From Anaerocolumna sp. (GTDB taxonomy: Bacteria; Bacillota; Clostridia; Lachnospirales; Lachnospiraceae), in NCBI GenBank assembly GCA_029256725.1, contig JAQSXJ010000034.1:1-64000 (forward strand): a DNA stretch of 64,000 nt, written 5' to 3'. Below, piece after piece: positions 25,928-35,366 of this stretch. Below the pieces are notes generated by a model. It was not told where the DNA came from. It did not search any database and saw only the letters and a list, made by a program, of their open reading frames with translations. The position numbers and the translations under genes are program-made. The stretch's first letter is position 1. Each line of letters starts with the position of its first letter.

Positions 25928-26689
25928 CTAAATGTATTTTAATAACGATACATAATACCGTCCTTTTTTCGTCTGATTCTCGAGTCCTTTATAAATGAAT
26001 TTCCCGTGTCCTCTCACAGATACGGTTTCATTTTCTTTCAATTGATAACTATTGCTCTCTATAAGCCTTCCATCAACAAAGACTTTACCTCCCGCTATCA
26101 AAGACAATATACTGCTTCTGGAGGATTGAAAAGCCAGTGCAATGACTGCATCCAGTCTTGGTGAGGCAACACTACCTCTTATTTCTTTGAAATCCGGCGG
26201 GAAATCCGGTAAATCCCCACCAATTACTTCACAGCTTACTTTCGTGTGTTTTATCTTCTCTAAATTATCTGCGAGAAATGTTCCTATTCTTGATTCACAG
26301 TAAACAAAACCCTCTTTTTCCTTTACTAATATATCTCCTATTTTACCTCTCTCAATTCCCAGGTTCATAATAGAACCCAAAAAATCTCTATGACTGAATT
26401 CATCACTGAATTTCTTATTATTAGGAAGAATCCGTATACAAGCAATATAATCGGAAAAAGCTTTCACGGAGGAATCTCCGCAAAAGCATAGAATTTTCCT
26501 TTCAGCTGCATCAAAACCGCCGAAAAGCTCATGATTTACATTAGGTAATTCCGGTTTTATACTATGAAAAATACTGATATCATGCAGTGTAAGAAAATCC
26601 GTATAAGTATTTATGTTCTTGTTATAAGCAGTTCTTGCTAATTCTAACAACCGCTTCTTTAATAAACTATCTTCTTTATCCGTGTTCAT
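25928..26689 (-). CDS. ylmH: S4-domain RNA-binding protein YlmH
   Basis: 253 residues: a globular N-terminal region with FGGFDAAERKILCF, a middle domain and a C-terminal S4 RNA-binding domain (about 180-245, RLDAVIALAFQSSRSSILSL). The family has been linked to rescue of stalled ribosomes and to cell division clusters. It is one base from the ylmG stop and 12 bases from divIVA, within one operon. Confidence 0.9.
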   Translation of the reverse strand: MNTDKEDSLLKKRLLELARTAYNKNINTYTDFLTLHDISIFHSIKPELPNVNHELFGGFDAAERKILCFCGDSSVKAFSDYIACIRILPNNKKFSDEFSHRDFLGSIMNLGIERGKIGDILVKEKEGFVYCESRIGTFLADNLEKIKHTKVSCEVIGGDLPDFPPDFKEIRGSVASPRLDAVIALAFQSSRSSILSLIAGGKVFVDGRLIESNSYQLKENETVSVRGHGKFIYKGLENQTKKGRYYVSLLKYI

Positions 26690-26690
26690 C

Positions 26691-26960
26691 TTAACTCCCG
26701 TTTAATAATCTAATAAATAAATCCTGTAAAAACATAATCAACACAAAACTGATGAGTGGTGACAAATCAGCAGCCGGATTGCCGAAAATCGAATGTTTCA
26801 GCAAAAAACGAACTGGTGTTATAATCGGCTCAATTAACAAGGATAAAAGATTTTTAAACTTTTCCCCTCCATTAAACCAGGAGGATACCATATATAACAG
26901 AAGTATTATCTGCAATACAACAAAAAACATATAAAAGGTTGAGTATATAGTTTGAATCAT
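26691..26960 (-). CDS. ylmG: YggT/YlmG family membrane protein
   Basis: 89 residues with two membrane segments flanking the conserved loop EPIITPVRFLLKHSIFG. The family is tied to septum and cell-shape functions, with no defined biochemical activity. It sits between sepF and ylmH with 2-base gaps on each side. Confidence 0.9.
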   Translation of the reverse strand: MIQTIYSTFYMFFVVLQIILLLYMVSSWFNGGEKFKNLLSLLIEPIITPVRFLLKHSIFGNPAADLSPLISFVLIMFLQDLFIRLLNGS

Positions 26961-26962
26961 TA

Positions 26963-27526
26963 TTAGAAATCCTTATTTAGTGTAGGCACTTCAAAGCCAT
27001 TATTCTGTAGTATATCTGCATAATCTCCGGATATATCCACTGATTCCGGTGATATAATAAAAATGAAACTAGATATCTGATGCAATTTACCGTTTAAGGA
27101 ATACACCGCACCTGATATAAAATCCATAATACGCTGTGCCAAATCGACATCCAGGCCTTCCAGGTTGATTACTGCAGCCCTTCCGGATAAAAGCATATCA
27201 CAGATTTCCTGTGAATCTTCAAAAGTTCCGGGTTTCATAATACAAACTTCAAATCCTTTGGGGCTTGTCCTTATGGGAACCACCTTACTAGGACCGGACT
27301 TGTCCCGTTCCATCTTCATTTGCCTTTCTTTTCTTGCCTCATTTAGAACATTATTAACTGTTTGGGAAGGCATTTCCGTTTCATAGGCAGGCTGATAGGC
27401 AGATTTAGCTGCTTTCCTTTCTTGTCTTTCTGCGCGCTTATATTCTTTTTCATCAAAATCATCATCATCGTATTCATCTTCAGTAAGTTTTAGTGAATCT
27501 AAAATACTTTTAAATATATTTTCCAT
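26963..27526 (-). CDS. sepF: Cell division protein SepF
   Basis: 187 residues. The N-terminus is an amphipathic membrane-anchoring helix (ENIFKSILDSLKL), followed by an acidic/basic linker. The C-terminal SepF domain (about 95-180, with GRAAVINLEGLD and FISGAVYSLNG) polymerises into rings that bundle FtsZ. It lies between yggS and ylmG in the standard order. Confidence 0.93.
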   Translation of the reverse strand: MENIFKSILDSLKLTEDEYDDDDFDEKEYKRAERQERKAAKSAYQPAYETEMPSQTVNNVLNEARKERQMKMERDKSGPSKVVPIRTSPKGFEVCIMKPGTFEDSQEICDMLLSGRAAVINLEGLDVDLAQRIMDFISGAVYSLNGKLHQISSFIFIISPESVDISGDYADILQNNGFEVPTLNKDF

Positions 27527-27561
27527 ACTCCTTGTCTCCTATCTGTAATTACGTCTGCCTG

Positions 27562-28269
27562 CTAAAGGCTTGTATAATTACGTTCCCCAAAAATACCTGT
27601 TCCTACGCGGACCATTGTTGCTCCTTCTTCAATGGCGACTTCGTAATCCCCTGTCATTCCCATTGAGAGCACATCCATAGTAACATTATCAATGTTTTTC
27701 ATTTTTATGTCAACATTTAATTGTCGCAATTTTCTAAAATACTTTCTATTTTTTTCAGGTTCATCCACATTGGGGGCAATTGTCATAAGCCCGCGAATCC
27801 TAACATTAGGAAGTTTTGCTATTTCTGTTATCAACGGTAATACATTCTCTTCAAATACACCGTATTTACTCTCTTCTCTGGCAACATTTACCTCAATCAG
27901 AATGTTACAGATAATATCTTTCTTCTCCGCCTCTTTCTGTATCTGTTGAGCCAGTTTATAGGTATCAACTGAATGAATGAGTTCTGTCTTATCCACAATA
28001 TATTTGACTTTATTGGTCTGCAGATGACCAATTAAATGCCATTGTATTTCTTTCGGCAGCACCTCATATTTTTCAGTCAGTTCCTGTACTTTATTTTCTC
28101 CAAACACCTGTATTCCTTGGTTAATGGCAAATTCAATATCTGATACTGGCTTCGTCTTGCTGACAGCTATTAATGTTACATCTTTTCGTTTCCTGCCAGC
28201 TCTGGTACAGGCAGCATTTATTCTTACTTCTACTTCTTCAAGATTTTTTCTGATTGATTCAGAACTCAA
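27562..28269 (-). CDS. yggS: YggS/YlmE family PLP-binding protein
   Basis: 235-residue TIM-barrel protein of the PLP homeostasis family. The PLP-binding lysine is in LIAVSKTKP, and phosphate-binding blocks LSMGMTGDYEVAIEEGATMVRVGTGIFG are intact. It buffers pyridoxal phosphate rather than catalysing a known reaction. First gene of the conserved ylmEFGH-divIVA block. Confidence 0.93.
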   Translation of the reverse strand: MSSESIRKNLEEVEVRINAACTRAGRKRKDVTLIAVSKTKPVSDIEFAINQGIQVFGENKVQELTEKYEVLPKEIQWHLIGHLQTNKVKYIVDKTELIHSVDTYKLAQQIQKEAEKKDIICNILIEVNVAREESKYGVFEENVLPLITEIAKLPNVRIRGLMTIAPNVDEPEKNRKYFRKLRQLNVDIKMKNIDNVTMDVLSMGMTGDYEVAIEEGATMVRVGTGIFGERNYTSL

Positions 28270-28328
28270 TATTATGTCATCCTTTCCTGATTGATTTTAA
28301 GGAACTGTATTATTATGCTATATTTTCA

Positions 28329-29717
28329 CTAATATATTATGGCTTGTTCTTTTGCTGTACTGCTGTCTAGTGCTATATGGTCATATACTGAAAGTCCATT
28401 AGCTGTATTTTTCTTGACGATACAGTATTCCTCATTTTGATAGAGTATTTCAATATGACGGAAAACGGCATATCCTTTATTTACATTAAAGACTCCTTTA
28501 AAGGCTTCGGTTTTGTCCAATATAAAGGCATCCTTATCATCTTCACCTATTATCATATCCCTTGTTCCGAATAGATTTGTGTCAACATAGGCATATTTTT
28601 CATCCTGGTAGTAAATATCCGTAGCTATAAATTCCTGGGTCGTCTTCTCATTCCCTCCATCTGTAGAAGTAACAACACGGGTTAATCCATTCTTGTCGGA
28701 ATCTCCGCCTTTTCTAAAATAAGAAAGAGGAACCTGATAAAAATTCTTCTCTACAATAGAAGTGACCGGAATTTTTAGACCTTCTGCTGAATTTATAACA
28801 ATTTCTGTTGAAATGAATCTTTGATTGATATACCTTGGCATATACCGTGTTAAGTTTACCTGGGCATAGTAATCATTACCCTTCTGAAATATCTTAACCG
28901 GCAAGGTTTGTTTCAGTCCATCTGAATTAAAGATTATTGTGATTTTTTCATTGTCCTTTATTTTGTTATATTGATCTTCATTGAGAAGATAAAGAATACT
29001 CCAGTTATCACTTGTTACAATCTTGTAAACCGAACTCCCTTTATTCTGCAGCTTGTTGGTTCTAAGCTGTGTCTTCTGATAGGCACTCTTATCAAAGGTG
29101 GCTGAGGTTGCAGAATCCGCATTGAGGTTTTCATACCCATCTGTATAATAGCATATTACACCACTCGTATCACTTCTTGCGACCTTTAAGGAGGCAGTTT
29201 TATCCTTCATTAAGGTCTTTAGGTTTGTGAGCATACTGTCGTTGTATATCTGCATGGAGGAATTTTTTAGTTCTTCTTTCAATTGATATACATATGTAAA
29301 GTCTCCGCTATCATAATTTTTCTGAAAGTCTGTAATTCCACTTTTGATAGCCAGGGAATCATCCGAGGATATTGACGTTCTGGTATTATCATTTGCTAAT
29401 TCCTCTGCATAAGCATTGCCTTCATCCACGGAATAAACCACCGAATTCTTAGCAACACGTTCCCCTTCGCGATGATAATAATTAATATACCCGGCAGTAT
29501 CTGTACTTACTATCTTCTCATCTCGAAATATAAGCCCGTCCAATACAAAGTCATCAGCTGCCGTACCTTCCTTGACTTCATATATGGTTAGATGTTCTTT
29601 CGTAAAGTACATATAAATATTAACAATCACATAAACAAAAATTATAAAAAATGTTATAAATCCTATGTTGATTGTCCTGGCTCTTCTGAATTTAGTAACT
29701 TTTTTATCAGAACCCAA
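28329..29717 (-). CDS. HlyD-like membrane-anchored protein of the division cluster
   Basis: 462 residues. A short cytoplasmic N-terminus and one membrane segment (about 17-38) lead to an extracytoplasmic region with a barrel-sandwich (biotinyl-lipoyl-like) fold around DTAGYINYYHREGERVAKN and a central helical hairpin. This resembles periplasmic adaptor (HlyD) subunits, but no exporter partner is present and the host is Gram-positive. A homologous gene upstream of yggS/sepF is recurrent in Lachnospiraceae, suggesting a role in envelope or division. Function is not known. Confidence 0.75.
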   Translation of the reverse strand: MGSDKKVTKFRRARTINIGFITFFIIFVYVIVNIYMYFTKEHLTIYEVKEGTAADDFVLDGLIFRDEKIVSTDTAGYINYYHREGERVAKNSVVYSVDEGNAYAEELANDNTRTSISSDDSLAIKSGITDFQKNYDSGDFTYVYQLKEELKNSSMQIYNDSMLTNLKTLMKDKTASLKVARSDTSGVICYYTDGYENLNADSATSATFDKSAYQKTQLRTNKLQNKGSSVYKIVTSDNWSILYLLNEDQYNKIKDNEKITIIFNSDGLKQTLPVKIFQKGNDYYAQVNLTRYMPRYINQRFISTEIVINSAEGLKIPVTSIVEKNFYQVPLSYFRKGGDSDKNGLTRVVTSTDGGNEKTTQEFIATDIYYQDEKYAYVDTNLFGTRDMIIGEDDKDAFILDKTEAFKGVFNVNKGYAVFRHIEILYQNEEYCIVKKNTANGLSVYDHIALDSSTAKEQAIIY

Positions 29718-30096
29718 ATTTAAACCCCCTCTGATTTCAAAAACTGGATATATTTACATTAGATTTATTATTATGAACATTTCATAAATAAATGATCATA
29801 ATCCGTTCTTGAAATCTTCTACTGTTCTATATAAGTAAAATTAAATTTTTTCCTTTTCTAGTTATAAGAAAGCTTGAATTTATGGCATTTTTATATCTGG
29901 AAGTGGTAAAAAATATTAATTCAACTTCTATATATCTTTATCTATTATACTTTCTACCAGAGAAGAATGAAAGCCCTAAATTAATATTTTTAGGCTCATA
30001 TTTCAATTAAAAATAAAATGTAATACCTTCATTTTTCAATGAGAATATTTTGTACATAATTGGAAACAATATTGAATGCAAGAAGGAGGTAATCAA
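29718..30096. other. Intergenic region between HlyD-like gene and DUF378 gene
   Basis: About 380 AT-rich bases between divergently transcribed genes. It must hold promoters for both directions; I see no strong consensus box and no RNA motif. AAGGAGG at its right end belongs to the DUF378 gene. Confidence 0.6.
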
Positions 30097-30294
30097 GTGA
30101 AAACATTAGATTATATCGCATTGACGCTTGTTATCATCGGCGCCATCAACTGGGGTCTTATCGGCTTCTTGGGATTCGACCTTGTAAGAGTAATATTCGG
30201 TGATATGACAGTAGTGTCCAGAATCATTTACGCTCTGGTAGGTATTGCAGGTTTGTATGCTCTGAGTTATTTCGGAAGACTTCGCAGCGAATAA
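30097..30294 (+). CDS. DUF378 small membrane protein
   Basis: 65 residues, one of only two plus-strand genes that I support. Two membrane segments with the DUF378 signature TLDYIALTLVIIGAINWGL and IVGIAGLYAL-like second helix. The start is GTG, set by AAGGAGG 7 bases upstream; an ATG seven codons earlier overlaps that ribosome binding site. Function unknown; the family is widespread in Firmicutes. A strong bidirectional terminator follows. Confidence 0.85.
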   Translation: MKTLDYIALTLVIIGAINWGLIGFLGFDLVRVIFGDMTVVSRIIYALVGIAGLYALSYFGRLRSE

Positions 30295-30307
30295 TAACAA
30301 TGGGCGT

Positions 30308-30348
30308 AAAAATAGGAGGCAGGTTAATCATAACCTGCCTCCTATTTT
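30308..30348. terminator. Bidirectional rho-independent terminator
   Basis: AAAATAGGAGGCAGGTT and AACCTGCCTCCTATTTT form a perfect 17-bp stem with a 6-base loop and T-runs on both sides. It closes the DUF378 gene (plus) and the P-loop gene (minus). Confidence 0.92.
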
Positions 30349-30356
30349 GTGTTTAT

Positions 30357-30776
30357 TTATAAAGCTACTGCTATATTTTCTCTCATTAATTCAGGAAAAG
30401 CATGTTCCGCCATGGAAATGCTCAGTGTAAAATGCACATCATATTCTTTTGAAATCTTTTCAATTTTCTTTAAGGTGGGAGTTAAGAGATCACCTTCAAT
30501 AAAGGCGATGGTTAGAAAACTATCCAGAAAAACTGCTTCCAGATCATGATCTTGTGATACAAGACCGCATAAGAAACCAATAAATTCGCTGGGATTCTCA
30601 ATACAATAATCTTTCACATTAATAAGCCTTATCCTGTTGCTTAGCTCATACATATGCTTATTGTTCTTATCCAGATAAACTACATTGCCTTTCGCTTCTC
30701 TCGCTGCCAGATTAGCTTTCTCGATCAGTATTTTAGTCTTGCCTTTACCTTTTTCGCCTGCTATTATCTGTATCAT
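30357..30776 (-). CDS. Small P-loop ATP-binding protein
   Basis: 139 residues with a Walker A motif GEKGKGKT at residues 7-14 and a Walker B-like strand EAVFLDSFLTI near 80-90. The fold looks like a truncated RecA/PilT-type NTPase; such proteins are sometimes labelled PilT-like in Lachnospiraceae. No transfer or pilus genes are nearby. Monocistronic, ended by the bidirectional terminator. Function unknown. Confidence 0.7.
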   Translation of the reverse strand: MIQIIAGEKGKGKTKILIEKANLAAREAKGNVVYLDKNNKHMYELSNRIRLINVKDYCIENPSEFIGFLCGLVSQDHDLEAVFLDSFLTIAFIEGDLLTPTLKKIEKISKEYDVHFTLSISMAEHAFPELMRENIAVAL

Positions 30777-30886
30777 TGTAATCTCCTCCTTAAGATGTGT
30801 ATTTAATTAGGTGAAAACTTATAAATAATCCCTTAATACAGTCTCATTATAGTATATTTTCACCTAAAGCACAACCATAATATACC

Positions 30887-30976
30887 TTATCAGAAATTGT
30901 ATTTCAAATTTCTGATAAAAGGCGGTGCTTTTCCGCCATCCATCCGATTATAGGAACAGCTTTATGTTCCTATAAT
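30887..30976 (-). terminator. Three successive hairpins after the DD-carboxypeptidase gene
   Basis: In minus-strand order: ATTATAGGAACA/TGTTCCTATAAT (30947-30976), GGCGG/CCGCC followed by TTTT (30921-30937, the likely terminator), and TTATCAGAAATT/AATTTCTGATAA (30887-30918). The run begins 12 bases past the stop of the gene at 30988. Confidence 0.7.
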
Positions 30977-30987
30977 ATAGAAATCGG

Positions 30988-31977
30988 TCATTTAATCATT
31001 TTCAGTAAATCTGTCATTTGTGTGAAAAGACTGTTGCCGTTGTCTGCTTTCAAAATAAGGGAGATATAATCTTTATTATTTTTATCCTGGCTATATAAAA
31101 TGAGGCAGTTACCTGCCTTATTGGTTGTTCCTGTCTTTCCGCCAACTACAGTTATACCCTCCGGTGCATTCTCTGTACCCTTAAGATAACGGTTGGTCGT
31201 AAGAAAAGTCTTTGTTACAGGTTCCTTTAAGACATCTTCATATGTTACAGTATATTCCGTAGTTTTAATAATAGAAAGAAATTCATCATACTTCACCAAT
31301 TGATGAAATATCAGATACAAATCGTAAGCAGTAGTATAATGATTATCATCATGTAATCCATGAGGATTCACAAAGTTTGAATGAACCGCACCTGCATCTT
31401 TGGCAGCCTTGTTCATCATTTTTGAAAACTCACCTACCGTTCCACCTACATGTTCAGCTATAGCAATACCAGCATCATTTCCGGAGTAAATAAGAAATGC
31501 GTACAGAAGATCCTTTAACTTAATGGTGTCTCCTTCTTTCAGTCCGCATAGCTTAGCTCCGCTTTCAGTTATATGAGAAGCATTATAGCTTACTGTTACA
31601 GTATCCTCTAAATTGCCTTCTTCCAACACTACCAATGCAGTAATCAGTTTCGTAAGACTGGCAGGATATAATCTTTCATATACATTATTGGAAAAAATCA
31701 CATCATTATCCGTATCATTGACAATTAAAGAAGATTCTGCCGTTATAGCAGAATCCGACATGTGATTTAGTTCATCCGGTATTACTACAAGATCAGATGC
31801 AAAAAAATCAGATTGATCACTGCTTAACTCATCCGTATAATTAGCATATACCAGATTCGTGTCAGCAGTATCTGAAAAGGGCAGCGCAAGATTCTCTTTG
31901 CTGCTGCATCCGGTGAGCAGTGAAACAGACACTACAATACAAAATAGTTTTTTCTTCATTGTCTTATCAGCTTTCAT
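30988..31977 (-). CDS. D-alanyl-D-alanine carboxypeptidase, lipoprotein (DacA family)
   Basis: Low-molecular-weight penicillin-binding protein trimming the terminal D-Ala of peptidoglycan stem peptides. Catalytic motifs: SLTK (nucleophile Ser), SGND and KTGTTNKAG. The N-terminus carries a lipobox LLTGC instead of a simple signal peptide, so it is anchored by lipid. The start at 31977 overlaps the mgsA stop region, which suggests coupling; an ATG six codons later (31959) is an alternative. It is the last gene of the rodA-mgsA run. There is no C-terminal PBP5 beta-domain, making it shorter than classical DacA. Confidence 0.88.
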   Translation of the reverse strand: MKADKTMKKKLFCIVVSVSLLTGCSSKENLALPFSDTADTNLVYANYTDELSSDQSDFFASDLVVIPDELNHMSDSAITAESSLIVNDTDNDVIFSNNVYERLYPASLTKLITALVVLEEGNLEDTVTVSYNASHITESGAKLCGLKEGDTIKLKDLLYAFLIYSGNDAGIAIAEHVGGTVGEFSKMMNKAAKDAGAVHSNFVNPHGLHDDNHYTTAYDLYLIFHQLVKYDEFLSIIKTTEYTVTYEDVLKEPVTKTFLTTNRYLKGTENAPEGITVVGGKTGTTNKAGNCLILYSQDKNNKDYISLILKADNGNSLFTQMTDLLKMIK

Positions 31978-31978
31978 A

Positions 31979-32377
31979 TCAAGAGCGTAATATTTCACGC
32001 CAGTCAAGGTCACCTCTGTCCATTGCCTTTATCATTAATTCAGCTGAAGCTAAATTAGTAGCCAAGGGGATATTGTGGGTATCACAAAGCCTTACTACAG
32101 TATTAACATCAGGTTCATGGGATTTGGGCGAAAGGGGATCTCTTAAGAAGATCACTAAATCCATCTGATTATGCTCAATCTGAGCACCCATCTGTTGCTC
32201 ACCGCCTAAGTGACCTGCAAGGTATTTATGGATATTTAAGTTTGTTACTTCCTCGATTAATCTACCGGTTGTTCCGGTTGCATAAAGCTCATGCTTATTT
32301 AATATGCCTCGATATGCGATACAAAAATTCTGCATTAATTTTTTCTTTGCATCATGTGCTATCATACCAATATTCAT
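31979..32377 (-). CDS. mgsA: Methylglyoxal synthase
   Basis: 132 residues. Converts dihydroxyacetone phosphate to methylglyoxal and phosphate, a bypass when phosphorylated sugars accumulate. Family blocks: MIAHDAKK, ATGTTGRLI (phosphate site), GGEQQMGA and LVIFLRDPLSPKSHEPDV with the catalytic Asp. Linkage to rodA is usual in Clostridia. Confidence 0.95.
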   Translation of the reverse strand: MNIGMIAHDAKKKLMQNFCIAYRGILNKHELYATGTTGRLIEEVTNLNIHKYLAGHLGGEQQMGAQIEHNQMDLVIFLRDPLSPKSHEPDVNTVVRLCDTHNIPLATNLASAELMIKAMDRGDLDWREILRS

Positions 32378-32385
32378 GTGTGGTG

Positions 32386-33507
32386 TTACCCCCTTCTATA
32401 TTTTCTCTGTAAATTTATATTGATTATGATACCGATGGATATCATGCTGCTGATCATGGAACTGAGTCCATAACCAACAAAAGGCAGCGGGATACCGGTA
32501 TTAGGCAGCACAGCTGTTGCTACACCGATATTGACAAACATCTGAATCACAAACATAGCAGAAATTCCGATAGCAATCATACGTCCCAATCTGTCAGGAG
32601 CATGGCTTGCTATGATAAGACACTTAAAAATGATAATTGATAATAGCACTATAATAACACAGCCGCCTAAAAATCCAAGACTTTCTGCCGCAACTGAAAA
32701 GATAAAATCACTTTCAGCGACCGGAACGTAAGTATCGCTTTGGATGGCATCTTTGCCTTCTGTAAAAAGCTTTCCGGTTAACTTTCCAGATCCGATGACC
32801 TCAACAGAATTATCCTGCTGGTAGAGGGTATCGGAAGACTTGTCAGCCTCCGGATTCAAATAAGCTTCTATTCTGTTCTGCTGATAACCAGTAAGGAAAA
32901 AGATATTATAATTATTCTGTATCCCCCATAAAGTACCAAATACAATCGGTATAATGACCAATAGGATAGGCAGAATTATTTTAAAGCTTAATCCTCCTGC
33001 AAATATCATTATAGCAAAAATAAACAGAATAACAAGACTCGTTGATAAATTTGTTTGTGTTAAGATAAGAAAAGTAGGAATTCCTATAAGTGCTGCCAAA
33101 AGCAGAAATACATAGAACTTATTCATCTTTTCTTTAAACATCACTAAGAGTTTTGCCATAAAAATGATAAGTATAATCTTGGTTAATTCAGATGGCTGAA
33201 ATTCAAATACTTTTAAATCAAGCCATCTCCTTGCGTTATAATGCTCTACTCCTACCAGCTTAACTGCAACCAGGAGTACCAGATTTATAAAGTATAGTAT
33301 AATATAGAATTGGCTGATAAAATGGTAATCTACCAGTGATACAAACACCAGTATGAAAACACCAAGAACAAGACCCATTACATGTTTTAAGAAAAAGGCC
33401 TCATCGACAATTCGAACCAGGTATATTCCAATACCGCTTAGAATAATTACCAAAGTCATTATGCTGAAATCATAGTTACTTATACTGTACTTCTTAAATG
33501 GAAACAT
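32386..33507 (-). CDS. rodA: Rod-shape SEDS glycosyltransferase RodA
   Basis: 373-residue multi-pass SEDS protein, about ten membrane segments, polymerising peptidoglycan glycan strands with PBP2 during elongation. Signature blocks: YNARRWLDLKVFEFQPSELTK near the middle and GIPLPFVGYGLSSMISSMISIG near the end. The link to PBP2, mre and min genes supports RodA rather than FtsW or SpoVE. Confidence 0.92.
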   Translation of the reverse strand: MFPFKKYSISNYDFSIMTLVIILSGIGIYLVRIVDEAFFLKHVMGLVLGVFILVFVSLVDYHFISQFYIILYFINLVLLVAVKLVGVEHYNARRWLDLKVFEFQPSELTKIILIIFMAKLLVMFKEKMNKFYVFLLLAALIGIPTFLILTQTNLSTSLVILFIFAIMIFAGGLSFKIILPILLVIIPIVFGTLWGIQNNYNIFFLTGYQQNRIEAYLNPEADKSSDTLYQQDNSVEVIGSGKLTGKLFTEGKDAIQSDTYVPVAESDFIFSVAAESLGFLGGCVIIVLLSIIIFKCLIIASHAPDRLGRMIAIGISAMFVIQMFVNIGVATAVLPNTGIPLPFVGYGLSSMISSMISIGIIININLQRKYRRG

Positions 33508-33528
33508 AATTTTATCCTAACTTTATAA

Positions 33529-33801
33529 TTATTTATTGGACTTCATATCTTTAATAGGAATATTCGCAAACAAAGCAGGTACAGTCCCATTATTACCTTC
33601 AGATTCTGTCTGGGTAATCTTAATATCCAGTCCTTCAGTGTCAATTTCTACATACCTGGAAATAACAGCGATTATATCATTCTTAATCTGTTCCATTAAT
33701 TCCGGTGAACATCCTGCCCTGTCTGAGACAAGCACCAGCTTCAGACGATCTTTTGCAACACCGCTTGAAGTCTTTTTTTTGAAAAAATCCGCTAATCCCA
33801 T
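33529..33801 (-). CDS. minE: Cell division topological specificity factor MinE
   Basis: 90 residues. N-terminal amphipathic MinD-binding region (MGLADFFKKK) followed by the dimeric topological domain (VLVSDRAGCSPELMEQIKND). It moves MinCD off the membrane to place the septum. It is next to minD and minC; Clostridia with a full MinCDE system are common. Confidence 0.93.
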   Translation of the reverse strand: MGLADFFKKKTSSGVAKDRLKLVLVSDRAGCSPELMEQIKNDIIAVISRYVEIDTEGLDIKITQTESEGNNGTVPALFANIPIKDMKSNK

Positions 33802-33817
33802 TTTAATACTCCTCTCC

Positions 33818-34609
33818 CTAATTTTTCTTTAGTAAGTTAGCCAGCCAATTAAACAGTCCCTGTTTTCCCTTTAAATCAAGGAACGGAACTTCCTCCCCTA
33901 AAATTCTTTTACATATATTCATGTAAGCCTGTCCAGCTAATGTACTGGTACCAACTAAGGGTTCTCCCTGATTGGTTGAGATAACGATATTCTCATCATC
34001 AGGTACTACACCGATTAAACTGATAGCAAGTATCTCCACAACATCTTCACTGGACATCATATCACCTCTCTTAACCATATCCGGTCTTAAGCGGTTTACA
34101 ATTAAATGCGTCTGTTTCATTTCGTTGGCCTCTAAGAGACCTATAATACGGTCAGCATCCCTTACAGCTGATACTTCAGGGGTGGTAACCACTAATGCTC
34201 TGTCCGCGCCTGCAATTGCGTTCTTAAATCCCTGTTCGATACCTGCGGGGCAGTCCATTATTATGTAATCAAATTCATCTCGTAATTCATCTGCAAGTTT
34301 CTTCATCTGTTCCGGAGTAACTGCTGTTTTATCTCTTGTCTGAGCAGAAGGTAACAGATACAGATTAGGATATCTCTTATCTTTTATTAGTGCCTGCTTC
34401 ACACGGCAATTGCCTTCTATTACATCTACCAGGTTATAAACAATCCGGTTTTCTAAGCCCATAACAACATCCAGATTTCTAAGACCTATATCTGTATCGA
34501 TTAAGATTACTTTCTTATCTAACTTTGCAAGGCCTGTACCTACATTGGCTGTTGTTGTTGTCTTACCTACTCCACCCTTGCCGGATGTTATTACAATTAC
34601 TTCACCCAT
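33818..34609 (-). CDS. minD: Septum-site determining ATPase MinD
   Basis: 263 residues. Deviant Walker A GKGGVGKTT at the N-terminus, DTDIGLRNLD (switch/Walker A' region), MDCPAGIEQG (Walker B) and a C-terminal amphipathic membrane helix (LFNWLANLLKKN). The ATG at 34609 is preferred: GGAGG lies 8 bases upstream, while the TTG five codons earlier overlaps it. Works with MinC and MinE. Confidence 0.95.
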   Translation of the reverse strand: MGEVIVITSGKGGVGKTTTTANVGTGLAKLDKKVILIDTDIGLRNLDVVMGLENRIVYNLVDVIEGNCRVKQALIKDKRYPNLYLLPSAQTRDKTAVTPEQMKKLADELRDEFDYIIMDCPAGIEQGFKNAIAGADRALVVTTPEVSAVRDADRIIGLLEANEMKQTHLIVNRLRPDMVKRGDMMSSEDVVEILAISLIGVVPDDENIVISTNQGEPLVGTSTLAGQAYMNICKRILGEEVPFLDLKGKQGLFNWLANLLKKN

Positions 34610-34630
34610 TAAATTATCCTCCAAAACTTA

Positions 34631-35296
34631 TTATAAGTTTATATCATTTATAACCTCTTTACTCAAAGGCTCTATATAGATATTTCCATCTTCCAAAAAA
34701 GCAATTTTGGTTTCTTTCGCTGCCGTTTTTTCAGGCTTGTCCGGAGACCTTGCAATGGTATCTGCAATCCGTATCTGGACAGGATTCATATCAAGAGCAA
34801 CTACAAAAGAGTTGTTATTACCCGAGGCACCGGCAAAGACACTTCCCTTTAAGGAGCCAAGAACTATGATGTTGCCCTTTGATACGATTCTGGCTCCGGG
34901 ATTAATATCTCCAATTACAATAATGCTTGTTTCAGATTCAAGAACTTGTCCGGAACGAAGGTTTCCTTTATAGAATTGCCCGCTGGCATTAGACAATTCC
35001 ATAAGTTTTTCATCCAGTGCTTTTTTGAACTTTTCTTCCTGCCCCGGGTCATCTTCAACCACGCACACTACATGAAGCATAGTCTCTTCTGCAATGATGT
35101 TAAGAACGTCTCTTTGCTGCTCGTTGGTCAGTTTTCTCCCCTCAAAGCTCAGAGCCATCTGAGCTTTATCAAAAAACTTAGCAGATTCCCGAAATTTTTC
35201 TGCTATTTTTTCCCTTAAGCTTTCATATTCCATATCACTGTCTAATACAACTATTATACCATATTTATTGCCTTTTATAATAACTGGGTTGTTCAT
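34631..35296 (-). CDS. minC: Septum-site determining protein MinC
   Basis: 221 residues from the ATG at 35296, which has AGGAGG 5 bases upstream; an in-frame earlier start lacks one. N-terminal FtsZ-inhibiting domain, then the C-terminal beta-helix MinC_C domain with NLRSGQVLESETSIIVIGDI and GARIVSKGNIIVLGSLKG. Blocks Z-ring assembly away from midcell. Confidence 0.93.
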   Translation of the reverse strand: MNNPVIIKGNKYGIIVVLDSDMEYESLREKIAEKFRESAKFFDKAQMALSFEGRKLTNEQQRDVLNIIAEETMLHVVCVVEDDPGQEEKFKKALDEKLMELSNASGQFYKGNLRSGQVLESETSIIVIGDINPGARIVSKGNIIVLGSLKGSVFAGASGNNNSFVVALDMNPVQIRIADTIARSPDKPEKTAAKETKIAFLEDGNIYIEPLSKEVINDINL

Positions 35297-35366
35297 AAAC
35301 ACCTCCTGATAACTTAACTTATAAAACATACTGACAAAACAAAATCAAAGATGTTGCTATTTGGAT

